Positions 49,804 through 59,800 of a stretch of 64,000 nt of DNA are shown here, in pieces; position 1 is the first letter of the stretch, and each line of letters begins with the position of its first letter. The stretch is taken from positions 85,591 through 149,590 of the forward strand of contig CAMEFI010000004.1 in the NCBI GenBank assembly GCA_945915475.1, given 5' to 3'. Under the pieces are notes generated by a model. That model had not been told where the DNA came from. It did no database searches and was given only the letters and a program-made list of their open reading frames with translations. This DNA is from an uncultured Clostridium sp. (GTDB lineage Bacteria > Bacillota > Clostridia > Lachnospirales > Lachnospiraceae). A program made the translations under genes and the position numbers.

Positions 49804-51852
49804 TTATTGCTGCTGTGCTGCTGTTGTTGCTTCCGTTGTTGCCTCTGTCACAGCCTGTGTTGTTATCTCCGTAGATGCTTCCGTCGTTTCACCTTCCTGT
49901 GTCGCAGTCTCCGTTGTTGTTTCAGAAGCGCCTTCTTCCGTTGAACTTTGAAGATCTTCAGAAAGCTGCTCTGTTGGTGCATCCCCCTCGAAGATTGGAG
50001 TTGCAACCTGATCTCCAACATCCGGTCCCTCACTCTTATTCTCTGTTTCAGACTGATAAATATTCATATAAGGAAGCAATTCCTGAAATATGGATTGTGC
50101 AATAATTGTTCCCAGTCCGGAATTGGCCTGATCTTCTACATTTGGCTCATCTACTGTTACATAAACCACAACCTGTGGATTCTCTACCGGAGCAAATCCG
50201 ATAAAGGATAACAAATATTTTCCATTACCACGTGGCAGTTTCTCTGCTGTACCGGTCTTACCACCAATGGTATATCCATCCACCTGCGCTTTTCTCGCTG
50301 TACCATTGCTAACTACTTCCTGTAACGCATTTCTCATAAATGCGGAAGTCTCAGAAGAAATCGTCTTTCGTAAAACCGTTGGTTCAATATTATTGATTAC
50401 CCCACCATTTTCATCCACAATCTGTTTCACCATATGGGGTTCATAATAGTTCCCTCCGTTGATTACGGAACAAAATGCGGTTCCTACCTGCATCATGGTA
50501 ACAGTAAGCCCCTGTCCAAAAGAAGAAGTCGCAAGTTCCACCGGATTCAGCTTGTCTTCTGAATATACTAAGCCTGAAGCCTCTCCATACAAATCAATAT
50601 TGGTTGTCTTTCCAAAGCCAAAAACATTCTGGTACTTTGCAAAGGATGTTCTTCCCTCTTTCTCGGCAATCTGCATCAATGCCACATTACAAGATTGCAT
50701 CAACGCCTGTTCAACACTGACCTGCCCATGTCCCGCATGGTTATGACATTTGATGGTCCAGTCTGCCACATCCAGCTGACCACCACAAAAGAATACTTCA
50801 TCACCTTTTAATGCACCATCTTCTAACGCACCGGATATGGTAAAAGTCTTATAGGTGGATCCTGGTTCAAAACCATCTGATATAATAAAATTACGCCAAG
50901 CCTTGTTCAGGCAATCTAATCGTTCCTCTTCACTTAACGCTTTAATCTGTGCAGACACATCTCCATCTTCACTGCTAAACTGATACGCAATCGCACTGTC
51001 TTCGTATGGCTCATTCAGATCAAAGCTATTGGAATTTGCCATTGCCAACACTTCTCCGGAATTGGGATCCATAACCAGTGCCGATACATTTTTTGCACCT
51101 GTCTCCGTCATAAAAGCATTAATCTTTTTCTCTACAATACTTTGTGCATTTGCATCAATCGTTGAAATGATATTATATCCATTCACAGGCGCCTTCGTTG
51201 TACGTTCTAATGTCATATCCTGTGTTAAATATCCATATTCCCGTCCATTGACTCCATTCAGTTCATCACTATAATAACCTTCCATACCACCTTGTCCAAC
51301 ATTACCACTTACCGTAAACCCAATGGCATGGCATGCCAAAGAACCATATGGATAATATCTCTGATATTCATCCTCAAACCATACGCCTTTAACATTCTTT
51401 GCGTCTTTTGTTGCCAGAAAATCATTAAATGGTTTCACCTGATCATAGGTTAATTTCTTAAGCATTTTCTTATATAAAGAAGAGGAATCCGTCAATGCTT
51501 CCTCAATCTCTGCCTCCGTCAGGCCAAAATACTTTGTAAGTGCTGCGATTGTTGCTTCCTTCACTTTATCACTTTGCAAAATATTCTTTGGTTCAATGAT
51601 CAAGTTATATACTTTTTCACTTGTTGCAAGCTGTGTACCATTCCTGTCTAATATATCTCCTCTTCGGTATGGTATCTCAATACTATCATAGCTTTGCTGA
51701 GCCAATACAATTTTTTCATAGCGTTTTCCGTCTTTGTCGTTAATATACCAGATTCTTATAATCAGACCGATCAAAGCAATGGTAAGTAATAATGCTATCC
51801 CTGCATATTTCTTCTGCATCCGGACAAGAAAACGTTTTCTTTTTTTCGCCAT
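49804..51852 (-). CDS. Class B penicillin-binding protein with Thr/Glu-rich tail
   Basis: 682 residues: basic cytoplasmic tail, TM (about 17-36), dimerisation domain and transpeptidase with S332-TYK, S387-CN and K532-TGT. Residues about 601-682 form a low-complexity extracellular tail of Thr, Glu and Ala after the catalytic fold ends near LPYMNIYQ. It lies 15 bp after ftsL, the position of ftsI/pbpB, so it is the best candidate for the main division transpeptidase. Confidence 0.92.
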   Translation of the reverse strand: MAKKRKRFLVRMQKKYAGIALLLTIALIGLIIRIWYINDKDGKRYEKIVLAQQSYDSIEIPYRRGDILDRNGTQLATSEKVYNLIIEPKNILQSDKVKEATIAALTKYFGLTEAEIEEALTDSSSLYKKMLKKLTYDQVKPFNDFLATKDAKNVKGVWFEDEYQRYYPYGSLACHAIGFTVSGNVGQGGMEGYYSDELNGVNGREYGYLTQDMTLERTTKAPVNGYNIISTIDANAQSIVEKKINAFMTETGAKNVSALVMDPNSGEVLAMANSNSFDLNEPYEDSAIAYQFSSEDGDVSAQIKALSEEERLDCLNKAWRNFIISDGFEPGSTYKTFTISGALEDGALKGDEVFFCGGQLDVADWTIKCHNHAGHGQVSVEQALMQSCNVALMQIAEKEGRTSFAKYQNVFGFGKTTNIDLYGEASGLVYSEDKLNPVELATSSFGQGLTVTMMQVGTAFCSVINGGNYYEPHMVKQIVDENGGVINNIEPTVLRKTISSETSAFMRNALQEVVSNGTARKAQVDGYTIGGKTGTAEKLPRGNGKYLLSFIGFAPVENPQVVVYVTVDEPNVEDQANSGLGTIIAQSIFQELLPYMNIYQSETENKSEGPDVGDQVATPIFEGDAPTEQLSEDLQSSTEEGASETTTETATQEGETTEASTEITTQAVTEATTEATTAAQQQ

Positions 51853-51866
51853 ACTATCACCTAATC

Positions 51867-52358
51867 TTATTCTGACGGCACATCCTTAAACTGTTTTACA
51901 TAATCCGGATTACTTGCCTTATAGGAAACAACCTGATCATTGCCCGGATACACCATTCCAAGTTCTGCTGTTGCAAATTCATATACCTTTGTCAAATCCA
52001 CAGAGCTATCTAAACGTTTGCTCGTTTCATTGTTAGTATCCTTCAATTCATTCAGATTGCTCTCTAACATTGCAATCTGTCTTCTCTGTTCCGTGATATC
52101 TGCCTGTAAGGAAAGCATATTCACACAGGCACCAAATAAACAAACCGTTGCAACAACTAACGCCATAGCATATTTTAAATCAAATGCTCTTGCTCTTTGT
52201 GTATTCTTGGCAATTCTTGCATTTGTCCTGCGCTGCGGCTGTCTTGCAGGCTGTCGCTCTGGACTCACTTCCCTTTGTGGTACCGTATTCAGCTTTCTGG
52301 CTGCATTTCCCTCGATGTAATAATATCTTTCCTCATTTCTAGAATCCAATATTCTCAT
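51867..52358 (-). CDS. ftsL: FtsL-like division protein
   Basis: 163 residues: long basic cytoplasmic N-terminus, one TM (about 64-85, YAMALVVATVCLFGACVNML), then a coiled coil (ITEQRRQIAMLESNLNELKD) and AELGMVYPGNDQVV. Low sequence conservation is usual, so the call rests on topology and position between rsmH and the PBP. The ATG is very near its AAGGGG site; a TTG three codons later is possible. Confidence 0.82.
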   Translation of the reverse strand: MRILDSRNEERYYYIEGNAARKLNTVPQREVSPERQPARQPQRRTNARIAKNTQRARAFDLKYAMALVVATVCLFGACVNMLSLQADITEQRRQIAMLESNLNELKDTNNETSKRLDSSVDLTKVYEFATAELGMVYPGNDQVVSYKASNPDYVKQFKDVPSE

Positions 52359-52440
52359 ACCCCTTTTCTAAATACGTCTTGTCTTCCGTAATCCGGATAA
52401 CTCCCCATTCATCTTGTGTCTATCTATTTACCTAATACCA

Positions 52441-53385
52441 TTATTGAGCACGTTCAAAAATACGAAGCTTTGCACTCTTGCTTCTTCTGTTCTCCTCAAG
52501 TTCTTCATTCGATGGCAAAATTGGTTTCCTTGTAATGACCGTTCCTTTGGAAACCTTGCCACATACACACTTAGGAAAGTCGGGAGGGCATGTACAAGGA
52601 TTTTCATTTCTTCTAAATATCCTCTTTACAATCCGATCTTCTAACGAGTGGAACGTAATTATGCAAATTCGGCCCCCTGGGTTTAACAGGTCTATCATTT
52701 GGTCGATGGATTGTTCAAGAATGGTCAGTTCCTGATTTAATTCAATCCGGATAGCCTGATAAGTTCTTTTCGAAGGGTGCCCTCCTGCAGACCTAGCTCT
52801 AATTGGTATAGCAGCCTTAATAATGTCATTTAACTCAAAAGTGGTTTCAATGACTTTTTCCTGTCTTGCCAGGCATATATGCTTAGCAATATTCTTTGCG
52901 AATTTTTCTTCGCCATAGTCCCGGATCACTCGGTATAATTCCATCTCCGGATACTCATTAATTATATCTTTAGCAGTCATTTCCTGCCTCTGATCCATAC
53001 GCATATCAAGAGGTGCGTCCTCCCGATAAGTAAATCCTCTCTCCGGTGTGTCCAACTGATAGGAGGATACCCCCAGGTCTAATACAATCCCGTCGACACC
53101 GCCGACTCCCAGATCTTGTAACACCTGAGGGGTTTTCTGATAATTACTTCTTACAATGTCAATCTTTACTTTATCTTGATATGGTAATAGCCGGATGCCA
53201 GCCGCCTCAATGGCAGCCGCATCCTGATCTATTCCTATGAACCTACCTTTACCGGACAAGTGGGAGCAAACATGATAGGCATGTCCGCCACCTCCAAGGG
53301 TGCCATCCACATAAGTGCCATCTTCCTTAATGTTCAATCCCGCTATGGTCTCGTCCAGCAAAACTGACTTATGTGAAAATTCCAC
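52441..53385 (-). CDS. rsmH: 16S rRNA (cytosine-1402-N4) methyltransferase
   Basis: 314 residues, SAM-dependent. [27 protein letters not shown] (SAM loop), [21 protein letters not shown] and [14 protein letters not shown] are all RsmH/MraW hallmarks. The start is GTG (53383-53385) behind AAGGAGGAG. Second gene of the dcw operon. Confidence 0.96.
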   Translation of the reverse strand: MEFSHKSVLLDETIAGLNIKEDGTYVDGTLGGGGHAYHVCSHLSGKGRFIGIDQDAAAIEAAGIRLLPYQDKVKIDIVRSNYQKTPQVLQDLGVGGVDGIVLDLGVSSYQLDTPERGFTYREDAPLDMRMDQRQEMTAKDIINEYPEMELYRVIRDYGEEKFAKNIAKHICLARQEKVIETTFELNDIIKAAIPIRARSAGGHPSKRTYQAIRIELNQELTILEQSIDQMIDLLNPGGRICIITFHSLEDRIVKRIFRRNENPCTCPPDFPKCVCGKVSKGTVITRKPILPSNEELEENRRSKSAKLRIFERAQ

Positions 53386-53401
53386 GCTTCTCCTCCTTTT
53401 T

Positions 53402-53848
53402 CTAGATCATGATTCCAAGTTCCTCTATTCCCTGAGCTAACTCATTGAAATCAATATCATCAATATTGTTCTTCTCTTCCCATTTTTCTTTGCTCCAGAT
53501 CTCAGCACGTTCACCTACACCAACTACCGTAACATCCTTGGTAATCCCTGCAAATTCCCGTAAGTTTGCCGGAATCAGTATTCTTCCCTGATTATCCACT
53601 TCACAATCTGTCGCACCAGCCTGGAAAAATCTCTTGAACTTTCTTGAGCTTTCATTGGTCATGGGAAGCTGTCTTAATTTACCCTCAAAAATCTCCCATT
53701 CATCATTGGGATAAGCAAACAGACATCCATCCATACCTCTTGTTACAACAAAAGATAAGCCTAATTGTTCTCTTAATTTTGAAGGAACGATCATTCTGCC
53801 CTTAGCATCCACAGTGTGGTTATATTCACCTTTTAAACCCTTGGACAT
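53402..53848 (-). CDS. mraZ: MraZ transcriptional regulator
   Basis: About 148 residues with two AbrB-like SpoVT halves: [20 protein letters not shown] and the second half with [14 protein letters not shown]. The start is the ATG at 53846-53848 behind AAGGGGAG; a 37-codon extension upstream crosses the operator repeats and is a chance ORF. MraZ binds repeats in its own promoter and controls dcw expression. Confidence 0.95.
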   Translation of the reverse strand: MSKGLKGEYNHTVDAKGRMIVPSKLREQLGLSFVVTRGMDGCLFAYPNDEWEIFEGKLRQLPMTNESSRKFKRFFQAGATDCEVDNQGRILIPANLREFAGITKDVTVVGVGERAEIWSKEKWEEKNNIDDIDFNELAQGIEELGIMI

Positions 53849-53914
53849 GAACTCACTCCCCTTCTGCCAATCTTCTTGTACCCTAAGTGATTCCGGATAG
53901 GAAATGATAAATCC

Positions 53915-53959
53915 ACCACAATCTACCACTGCATACCACAATCCACCACTTACAACCAC
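53915..53959 (-). promoter_or_regulatory. Five MraZ boxes
   Basis: Five copies of GTGGT (ACCAC on plus: 53915, 53925, 53935, 53945, 53955), each exactly 10 bp apart, start 1 bp downstream of the -10. The 5-bp boxes with 5-bp spacers match the known MraZ operator design. Repeats number two to four in published cases I know of; five is at the high end. Confidence 0.85.
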
Positions 53960-53960
53960 T

Positions 53961-53989
53961 ATTCTACCTCATTGAGTTTCAGATTGCAA
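53961..53989 (-). promoter_or_regulatory. Promoter of the mraZ/dcw operon
   Basis: TTGCAA (53984-53989), 17-bp spacer, TAGAAT (53961-53966), reading leftward directly into the MraZ boxes. The boxes would cover the +1 to +40 region. Confidence 0.75.
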
Positions 53990-54210
53990 GGATAAATTGT
54001 CCAAAGGAAGCTCATTTTCATTGTGAAAACCATCTAATTTTTCTCTCAAATCATTGTGCAACATGCACATATTTTTTCTCTTTTTCTACTTATTTTCAAC
54101 CTCTTACATACAATATCTTGTGTCACAGCATTCTGTTTCATATCATATCTTGTGTTTTTACACATTTCAATTTTCACCCAATTTATACGCCCCTACACCG
54201 GTGGAGAAAA

Positions 54211-54251
54211 GTGGTGGGGGAAGGTGGAGGTTTCCCACCACTTTCCCCCAC
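54211..54251. repeat. G-rich inverted repeat
   Basis: GTGGTGGG (54211-54218) pairs with CCCACCAC (54234-54241). An overlapping alternative pairs GTGGGGGAA with TTTCCCCCAC. Its GTGG runs resemble MraZ boxes in the opposite orientation. Confidence 0.6.
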
Positions 54252-54253
54252 AA

Positions 54254-54315
54254 AAGATTAGGGTGCCAAAAGCCTCTATTCAAAAATTTGAATGGGCTTT
54301 TGGCACCCTAATCTT
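54254..54315. repeat. Long palindromic element
   Basis: Perfect 21-bp arms (54254-54274 and 54295-54315, core GGGTGCCAAAAGCC) with a smaller palindrome, ATTCAAA-AA-TTTGAAT, in the loop. Nearly all 62 nt can fold in one hairpin. There is no good T-tract on either side. Confidence 0.85.
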
Positions 54316-54349
54316 ATAAAAATCGAGTAGGTAGGCTCGATGAACATTG

Positions 54350-54394
54350 GCCGTCATATAGAAATTTGTGCAAGCACAATTTCTTCATGACGGC
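54350..54394. repeat. Third hairpin in the mraZ-lgt gap
   Basis: GCCGTCAT...ATGACGGC outer stem with an inner AGAAA-t-TTGTGC / GCACAA-TTTCT stem, 45 nt in all. It lies between the long palindrome and the lgt terminator. Confidence 0.75.
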
Positions 54395-54403
54395 TTATTG
54401 CAC

Positions 54404-54430
54404 AAAAAGACGGTGGAAATCTCCACCGTC
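54404..54430 (-). terminator. Terminator of lgt
   Basis: GACGGTGGA-aatc-TCCACCGTC, followed by TTTTT on the minus strand, 16 bp past the lgt stop. Confidence 0.92.
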
Positions 54431-54445
54431 CGTAATATGCTCTGT

Positions 54446-55366
54446 TTAGTTAGCCGCTGAGCTCCGGCGTTTGAGTTGAACACGTTTATAGATAATATAA
54501 ACGGAAGCTGCAACTACACAAATTGCTGCCAAAAGCTGGGAAACCTTGAAGTTCATTCCCGGAAGCATCAGGGAATCTGTACGGAGTCCTTCAATCCAGA
54601 CTCTTCCAAGTCCATACCCCCATATGTACATTGCAAACATCTCGCCATCAAACTTTTTGTGTCTGCGATACAGAAAAATAATCAATAATACACACAGATT
54701 CCAAAGGGATTCATATAAGAAAGTCGGATGAACCTGAATGAATTCCATGCCATCTGCATTTAGTACATGATCTATCATCTCCTGCGTAATAATGCCATTA
54801 TTCACGGTACGAATCAGGTAATTCTTACCTCCAAACCACTCTACCGGTATTGCCATGGCAAAAAGGGAATCCGTATATCCTCCAAAGGCTTCGCGGTTGA
54901 AGAAATTCCCCCATCTACCGAGAATCTGTCCCACCAACAGTCCCATGCAGCAGGTATCTAACATTAACATAACATTTACTTTGCGTTTATGCGCAAAGAT
55001 TAGAAGAACAAGAATGCCAGCAATGATACCACCATAAATGGCAAGTCCACCGCCACGAATATTGATCATTCCAATCAAGGTGTCCTTCAGGGATTGTCCT
55101 TCCTGAATATAGTCATCAAGACTGAATAACACATAATATATTCTTGCTCCTAAAATAGCCGGAATCACAAGCCATAACATGAAATCTAAATACATCTCGG
55201 GATCCTGATTGGTTCTTTTAGCCTCTTTGGCAATCAATAAATATCCCAAAATAAAACCCAGTGCGATCACCATGCCATAAAACCGTATCTCAAAGCCGCC
55301 GATAGAGAATCCGTCTGCCACATGCTTCAGTACAATCCCCAAATGAGGAAACCGAATCTCATACAT
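54446..55366 (-). CDS. lgt: Prolipoprotein diacylglyceryl transferase
   Basis: Membrane enzyme that attaches diacylglycerol to lipobox cysteines. 306 residues, seven TMs. The GRWGNFFNREAFGG signature, RGGGLAIYGG and HPTFLYESLWN are intact. Several predicted lipoproteins in this window (PstS, the solute-binding protein, ComEA, the GerMN protein) would be its substrates. It is 14 bp downstream of ychF. Confidence 0.95.
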   Translation of the reverse strand: MYEIRFPHLGIVLKHVADGFSIGGFEIRFYGMVIALGFILGYLLIAKEAKRTNQDPEMYLDFMLWLVIPAILGARIYYVLFSLDDYIQEGQSLKDTLIGMINIRGGGLAIYGGIIAGILVLLIFAHKRKVNVMLMLDTCCMGLLVGQILGRWGNFFNREAFGGYTDSLFAMAIPVEWFGGKNYLIRTVNNGIITQEMIDHVLNADGMEFIQVHPTFLYESLWNLCVLLIIFLYRRHKKFDGEMFAMYIWGYGLGRVWIEGLRTDSLMLPGMNFKVSQLLAAICVVAASVYIIYKRVQLKRRSSAAN

Positions 55367-55380
55367 AGAATACCCTCCTG

Positions 55381-56475
55381 TTATACATTAAACTTAAACA
55401 AAATGACATCTCCATCCTGTACAACATATTCCTTTCCTTCGGAACGCACAAGACCTTTCTCTCTTGCAGCTGTCATGGAGCCGTTCTCCACAAGATCTCT
55501 GTAGTTGACAACCTCTGCACGGATAAATCCTCTCTCGAAATCGGTATGGATCTTACCCGCTGCCTGCGGTGCTTTGGTACCCTTCTTAATCGTCCATGCT
55601 CTTGTCTCATCTTCTCCTGATGTCAAGTAAGAAATCAGTCCCAACAGAGAATAGCTTGCGCGAATTAATTTATCAAGTCCCGACTCAGCAAGTCCCAAAT
55701 CCTCTAAGAACATTTTCTTCTCATCCTCTTCTAATTCAGAAATCTCCTGTTCAATCTGTGCACAGACCTTGAATACTTCCGAACCATATTCTCTTGCATA
55801 TTCCTTCACTGCTTTCACATAATCATTGTCATCATCTTCTGCCACCTCATCTTCCGAAACATTGGCAGCAAAGATAACCGGCTTTCTGGTAAGAAGATTA
55901 TAATCTGCAATCCATGCCTCCTCATCTTCTCCATCCACCTCAAATGTTATGGCAAGCTTACCATTTTCTAAATGTTCCTTGATTCGTTTCATGAACTCTA
56001 CTTCTTTGGCAATCTCTTTGTTATTGTTTGCCGCACGGGAATTCTTAGCAATTCGTCGATCTAAGATCTCAATATCAGAAAAAATGAGTTCAAAATTAAT
56101 GGTCTCAATATCTCTTAACGGATTAATGCTCCCGTCCACATGTACAACATTGGTATCCTCAAAGCATCTTACAACGTGAACAATGGCATCCACCTCACGA
56201 ATGTTAGACAAAAACTGGTTGCCGAGCCCTTCTCCTTTCGAAGCCCCTTTTACCAATCCTGCAATATCCACAAACTCAATGACTGCCGGTACAGTCTTCT
56301 TGGAATTATACATTTTCGTCAAAACATCCAATCTCTCATCCGGTACCGGCACAACCCCTACATTCGGATCAATGGTACAGAATGGATAATTGGCAGATTC
56401 TGCTCCTGCCTTTGTTAACGAGTTAAATAATGTACTTTTTCCTACATTCGGAAGTCCCACAATGCCAAGTTTCAT
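55381..56475 (-). CDS. ychF: YchF / OLA1-family redox-regulated ATPase
   Basis: 364 residues, Obg-like P-loop protein. GLPNVGKSTLFNSLT at the start, DIAGLVKGASKGEGLGN, and the C-terminal TGS domain ending EYVVQDGDVILFKFNV. It binds ribosomes and prefers ATP. AAGGAGG precedes the ATG. The last core gene before the restriction locus. Confidence 0.96.
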   Translation of the reverse strand: MKLGIVGLPNVGKSTLFNSLTKAGAESANYPFCTIDPNVGVVPVPDERLDVLTKMYNSKKTVPAVIEFVDIAGLVKGASKGEGLGNQFLSNIREVDAIVHVVRCFEDTNVVHVDGSINPLRDIETINFELIFSDIEILDRRIAKNSRAANNNKEIAKEVEFMKRIKEHLENGKLAITFEVDGEDEEAWIADYNLLTRKPVIFAANVSEDEVAEDDDNDYVKAVKEYAREYGSEVFKVCAQIEQEISELEEDEKKMFLEDLGLAESGLDKLIRASYSLLGLISYLTSGEDETRAWTIKKGTKAPQAAGKIHTDFERGFIRAEVVNYRDLVENGSMTAAREKGLVRSEGKEYVVQDGDVILFKFNV

Positions 56476-56565
56476 GTAATTTATGTCCTCCTTAAATCCT
56501 TAAAATACTATTTTATCTTCATTGCTATCCTGCTAAATTCATTTCATATTGTCAGCAACTGGACT

Positions 56566-56594
56566 ATTATAGCACATTTGGACTTTTTTGTACA
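56566..56594 (-). promoter_or_regulatory. Promoter of ychF-lgt
   Basis: TGTACA (56589-56594), 17-bp spacer, TATAAT (56566-56571) on the minus strand, about 90 bp before the ychF start. Confidence 0.65.
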
Positions 56595-56688
56595 TTTTTA
56601 CTTTTGTACAAGTTCTGTTTCTCTATTATATGCACGCCTTACCATTTTTTATTCTTATCTTATGCTACCTTATACACTTCATTTTCTT

Positions 56689-56775
56689 TTAACAATCATA
56701 AGCATCATCACAGTAATCTGCCAAGTCTACAATTTCTATATCTTCTGGATTTATATGAATCACATTATCTTCCAT
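56689..56775 (-). CDS. Possible 28-residue acidic peptide after hsdR
   Basis: A short ORF starting MEDNVIHINPED and ending YCDDAYDC, with AAAAGGAATG ahead of its ATG (56773-56775) and 33 bp after the hsdR stop. It is strongly acidic with two C-terminal cysteines. I do not recognise it. It could be a real small protein of the restriction locus or chance; the ribosome site is the main support. The rest of the 333-bp gap holds only the ychF promoter. Confidence 0.4.
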   Translation of the reverse strand: MEDNVIHINPEDIEIVDLADYCDDAYDC

Positions 56776-56808
56776 AAACACATTCCTTTTTCTCAATTCA
56801 TCCAATAG

Positions 56809-59800
56809 TTACGCTGCTGCATTAGCATTAATCTGATCAATAACCTTCCTGATTCCCATCCATACTGTCAGGTCAGTAAATATCTCTACCACACTTCCCT
56901 TATCAGTAAATGGTGATTCCTGAAGCACGGACAAATCCTTCATCATTCCGTTGTGTACAATGTACTCTACGATCTGATTCACAAAGTAAATCTGTCTGCT
57001 ATCAAGGTTTGTGTCGTTCAAAAACTCTGAGAATGCTTCCTTTGCAGCATTCATATCAAGTCCTACAATCTCACGAACAAACTCGCCTAATGGCTTATGA
57101 CCATATTCTTTCTCATAGTCATCCTTAGAGCCAACTTCTTTCCAAAGAATCTGCTCCAAGCTTTCAATATCCGCCTCTGTAAGAGGTTGATTTGTCTTTA
57201 GTTTTGCAATTGCTATATTGTCCTGATGCTGACGAACATAGAATTCAGCTTTAGCCTTGTAATTCTTCAGTTCGTCATTTTCAAGTTCAGAATCATTCCA
57301 CTCTGTAGACAAGATTTCGTCTGTAAAATCTGTATCATACTTAATGATTCCTATAGGTAAATACTTCATCAAATTACGAAGACTCACTCTGATATGCTCA
57401 AATTCATCAATTCCGGCATTATCAACATAGTCTGTATGAAGAATCTTATTGATAAGTTCCGACTGCACCTGAATCTCAGGAATATTTGCTACACTTGCAA
57501 TACCTTCAACCTTTCTGAAAAGGTCACTTCTATGACGACCATATCCCTTGCCCGCTAGATATGCTAATTCCATTCCATACATCAAAGCATCAAAACGAAC
57601 CGCGCTTGCTTCATCTCCATCTGGCATAATAAGAGGCGCTAACTCTTCACGTACCATCAAAGTATCTTCAAATGTGATTGATTGATAGTTATGTGAGGCA
57701 GAATACGTATCTACATACTTTAAATGTTGCCTTACCGCAAAGTTCTCGCGGTTCAGTTCCTGCACCTTAGCTGTCATCATCTCAATAAGTTTATTTCTGT
57801 ATTCAATAAGTCTGTCTATCTGATATTCAATACTCTGAAGCTTATATACGATTTCAAATTCAAGGGAGAAAATTGCTCCCTGTAAAGCAATCATATTTGC
57901 TGTAGGTCTTCCTTGGTTCATACGGAAAAATTCAAAATTTCCGCAGAAATCAAAGATGTAGAACTTGCCTTTATCTTCCCCATCCATAAGTCCTGGGCAC
58001 AGTCTGGTACCACGACCAATCATCTGCCAAAACTTTGCTTTACTCATAACCTTCTTGAAAAATACAAGGTTCAATACTTCAGGCACATCAATTCCTGTAT
58101 CAAGCATATCTACAGAGATTGCAATCTGAGGCATTTTCTTTGGATCAGAGAATTCATCAATAGCACTCTGAGCGTATGTCGTATAGTTATCAATTACCTT
58201 TGCAAAAGGCTGTCCGTTCTTGCTAAGTTCCGGATACTGCTTATTAAATACCTCCAGTATTTTCTCCGCATGGTCATGATTCTTGGCAAAGATAATTGTC
58301 TTACCAATTTTCTGACCATACTCCACCTTAAGTCCGTCCCTCATAAGAACATGAAGTACCTGCTTAATGGTATCCTCATTAAAAATCCATGTATTTAAAG
58401 CAGCGGAATTAATTCGCTCTGGTAATTCACCATCTTCAAATTCAAAGGTCTCTTCATAAGCTGCCTTGTCTTCTTCCGACAGTTCATCATAAACGATACC
58501 TTCTTCAATGAATTTCAGCTTTGTTTCAACTGTTGTAAAGTCTACAAGATAACCATCCTTTACAGCCTGAGCAAGTTCATATCCATATGTAGGCACACCA
58601 TTTTCCAAATCAAATATTCCATAAGTATTCTTATCAATCTCATCCTTAGGAGTTGCTGTAAGACCTACCAATGGAGCATCAAAGTAATTAAATATATCTC
58701 TATACTTGTTGTAAATTGATCTATGTGCCTCATCACAGATTACAAGATCAAAATGTCCACAAGTAAATAACTTTCCATTATCATCTTTAACCGAATCAAT
58801 ACAGTTCATCATGGTCTGATATGTAGAGAAAATACAGTGTGCTGTGTAATTATCCTTCTCCTCTACAAGATTTGAACATGACAAATCAGGCAAAAGATTT
58901 ACAAAGTTTCTTTTTGCCTGTGTAACCAGCGAATTACGGTCCGCTAAGAACAATATATTTTTTACCCATCCCGCATCCAAAAGAACCTTGCATAATGCAA
59001 TTACAGTTCTTGTTTTGCCGGAACCAGTAGCCATTACAAGCAGTGCCTTTCTACGGTTACGATTGTCAAAGGCATCGCATACTGCCTTAATTGCGCCTTC
59101 CTGATAATAACGTCCCGCAATATTTTTATCTACAGAGATGTGCTTAAGGCTTGTCTTCATCGTCTGAAGATTAAAAAGCTTTTCCAAATCCCTCTTCGAA
59201 TAAATAACCGCAACCTTTCTCTCCGGATACTGATTGTCTATAATTCTCGTTTCAAAACCATTGGTAAGAAAAACCACTGGTCTCCTCTTGTACTTTGCTT
59301 CTAATAAATCAGCATAGAGTTTTGCCTGTTGTCTGCCCCTTGCAACATCAACACAAGTTCTCTTTGCTTCAACTACTGCAAGCGGTCTTTGCATATCATC
59401 GTAAAGAACATAGTCGGCAAAACCCACTTCAGATTTGTTAGGCATGCCAGGAAGTTCAACTTCATTAATCCAATCTTTTCCTTCTGTCCAACCAGCATCC
59501 AACAGCATAGAATCAATATAGATTTTTCTTGTCTTATACTCAGATAAATCAAGAGGCTTTGGAACATAGGTCTGCTGCTGTTCCGCACGCTTAGCTGTCA
59601 GTTCTTCTTTAAGTGCTTTATTCTCAGCAATTAACGCCTGTAAATCCACATCATCATCTGAAGATTTAACCACCGCAGGCTCTTCATAAGTTTCGTTCAA
59701 CAGATTTACATCATATTGTCTCTCTTTATAGAAATCAGAATAGCAATAAGACACATAATCCATAAAGATAAACAAGTTCTGCAAGCAAAGAATCGCCTCA

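Noticed and set aside
53849..53959. 37-codon N-terminal extension of mraZ
   Set aside because: It translates the MraZ boxes; the ATG at 53848 has the ribosome site and matches the family N-terminus.
56578..56808. Hydrophobic 76-codon plus-strand ORF
   Set aside because: AT-rich chance frame with no ribosome site, opposite the ychF promoter and the acidic peptide.
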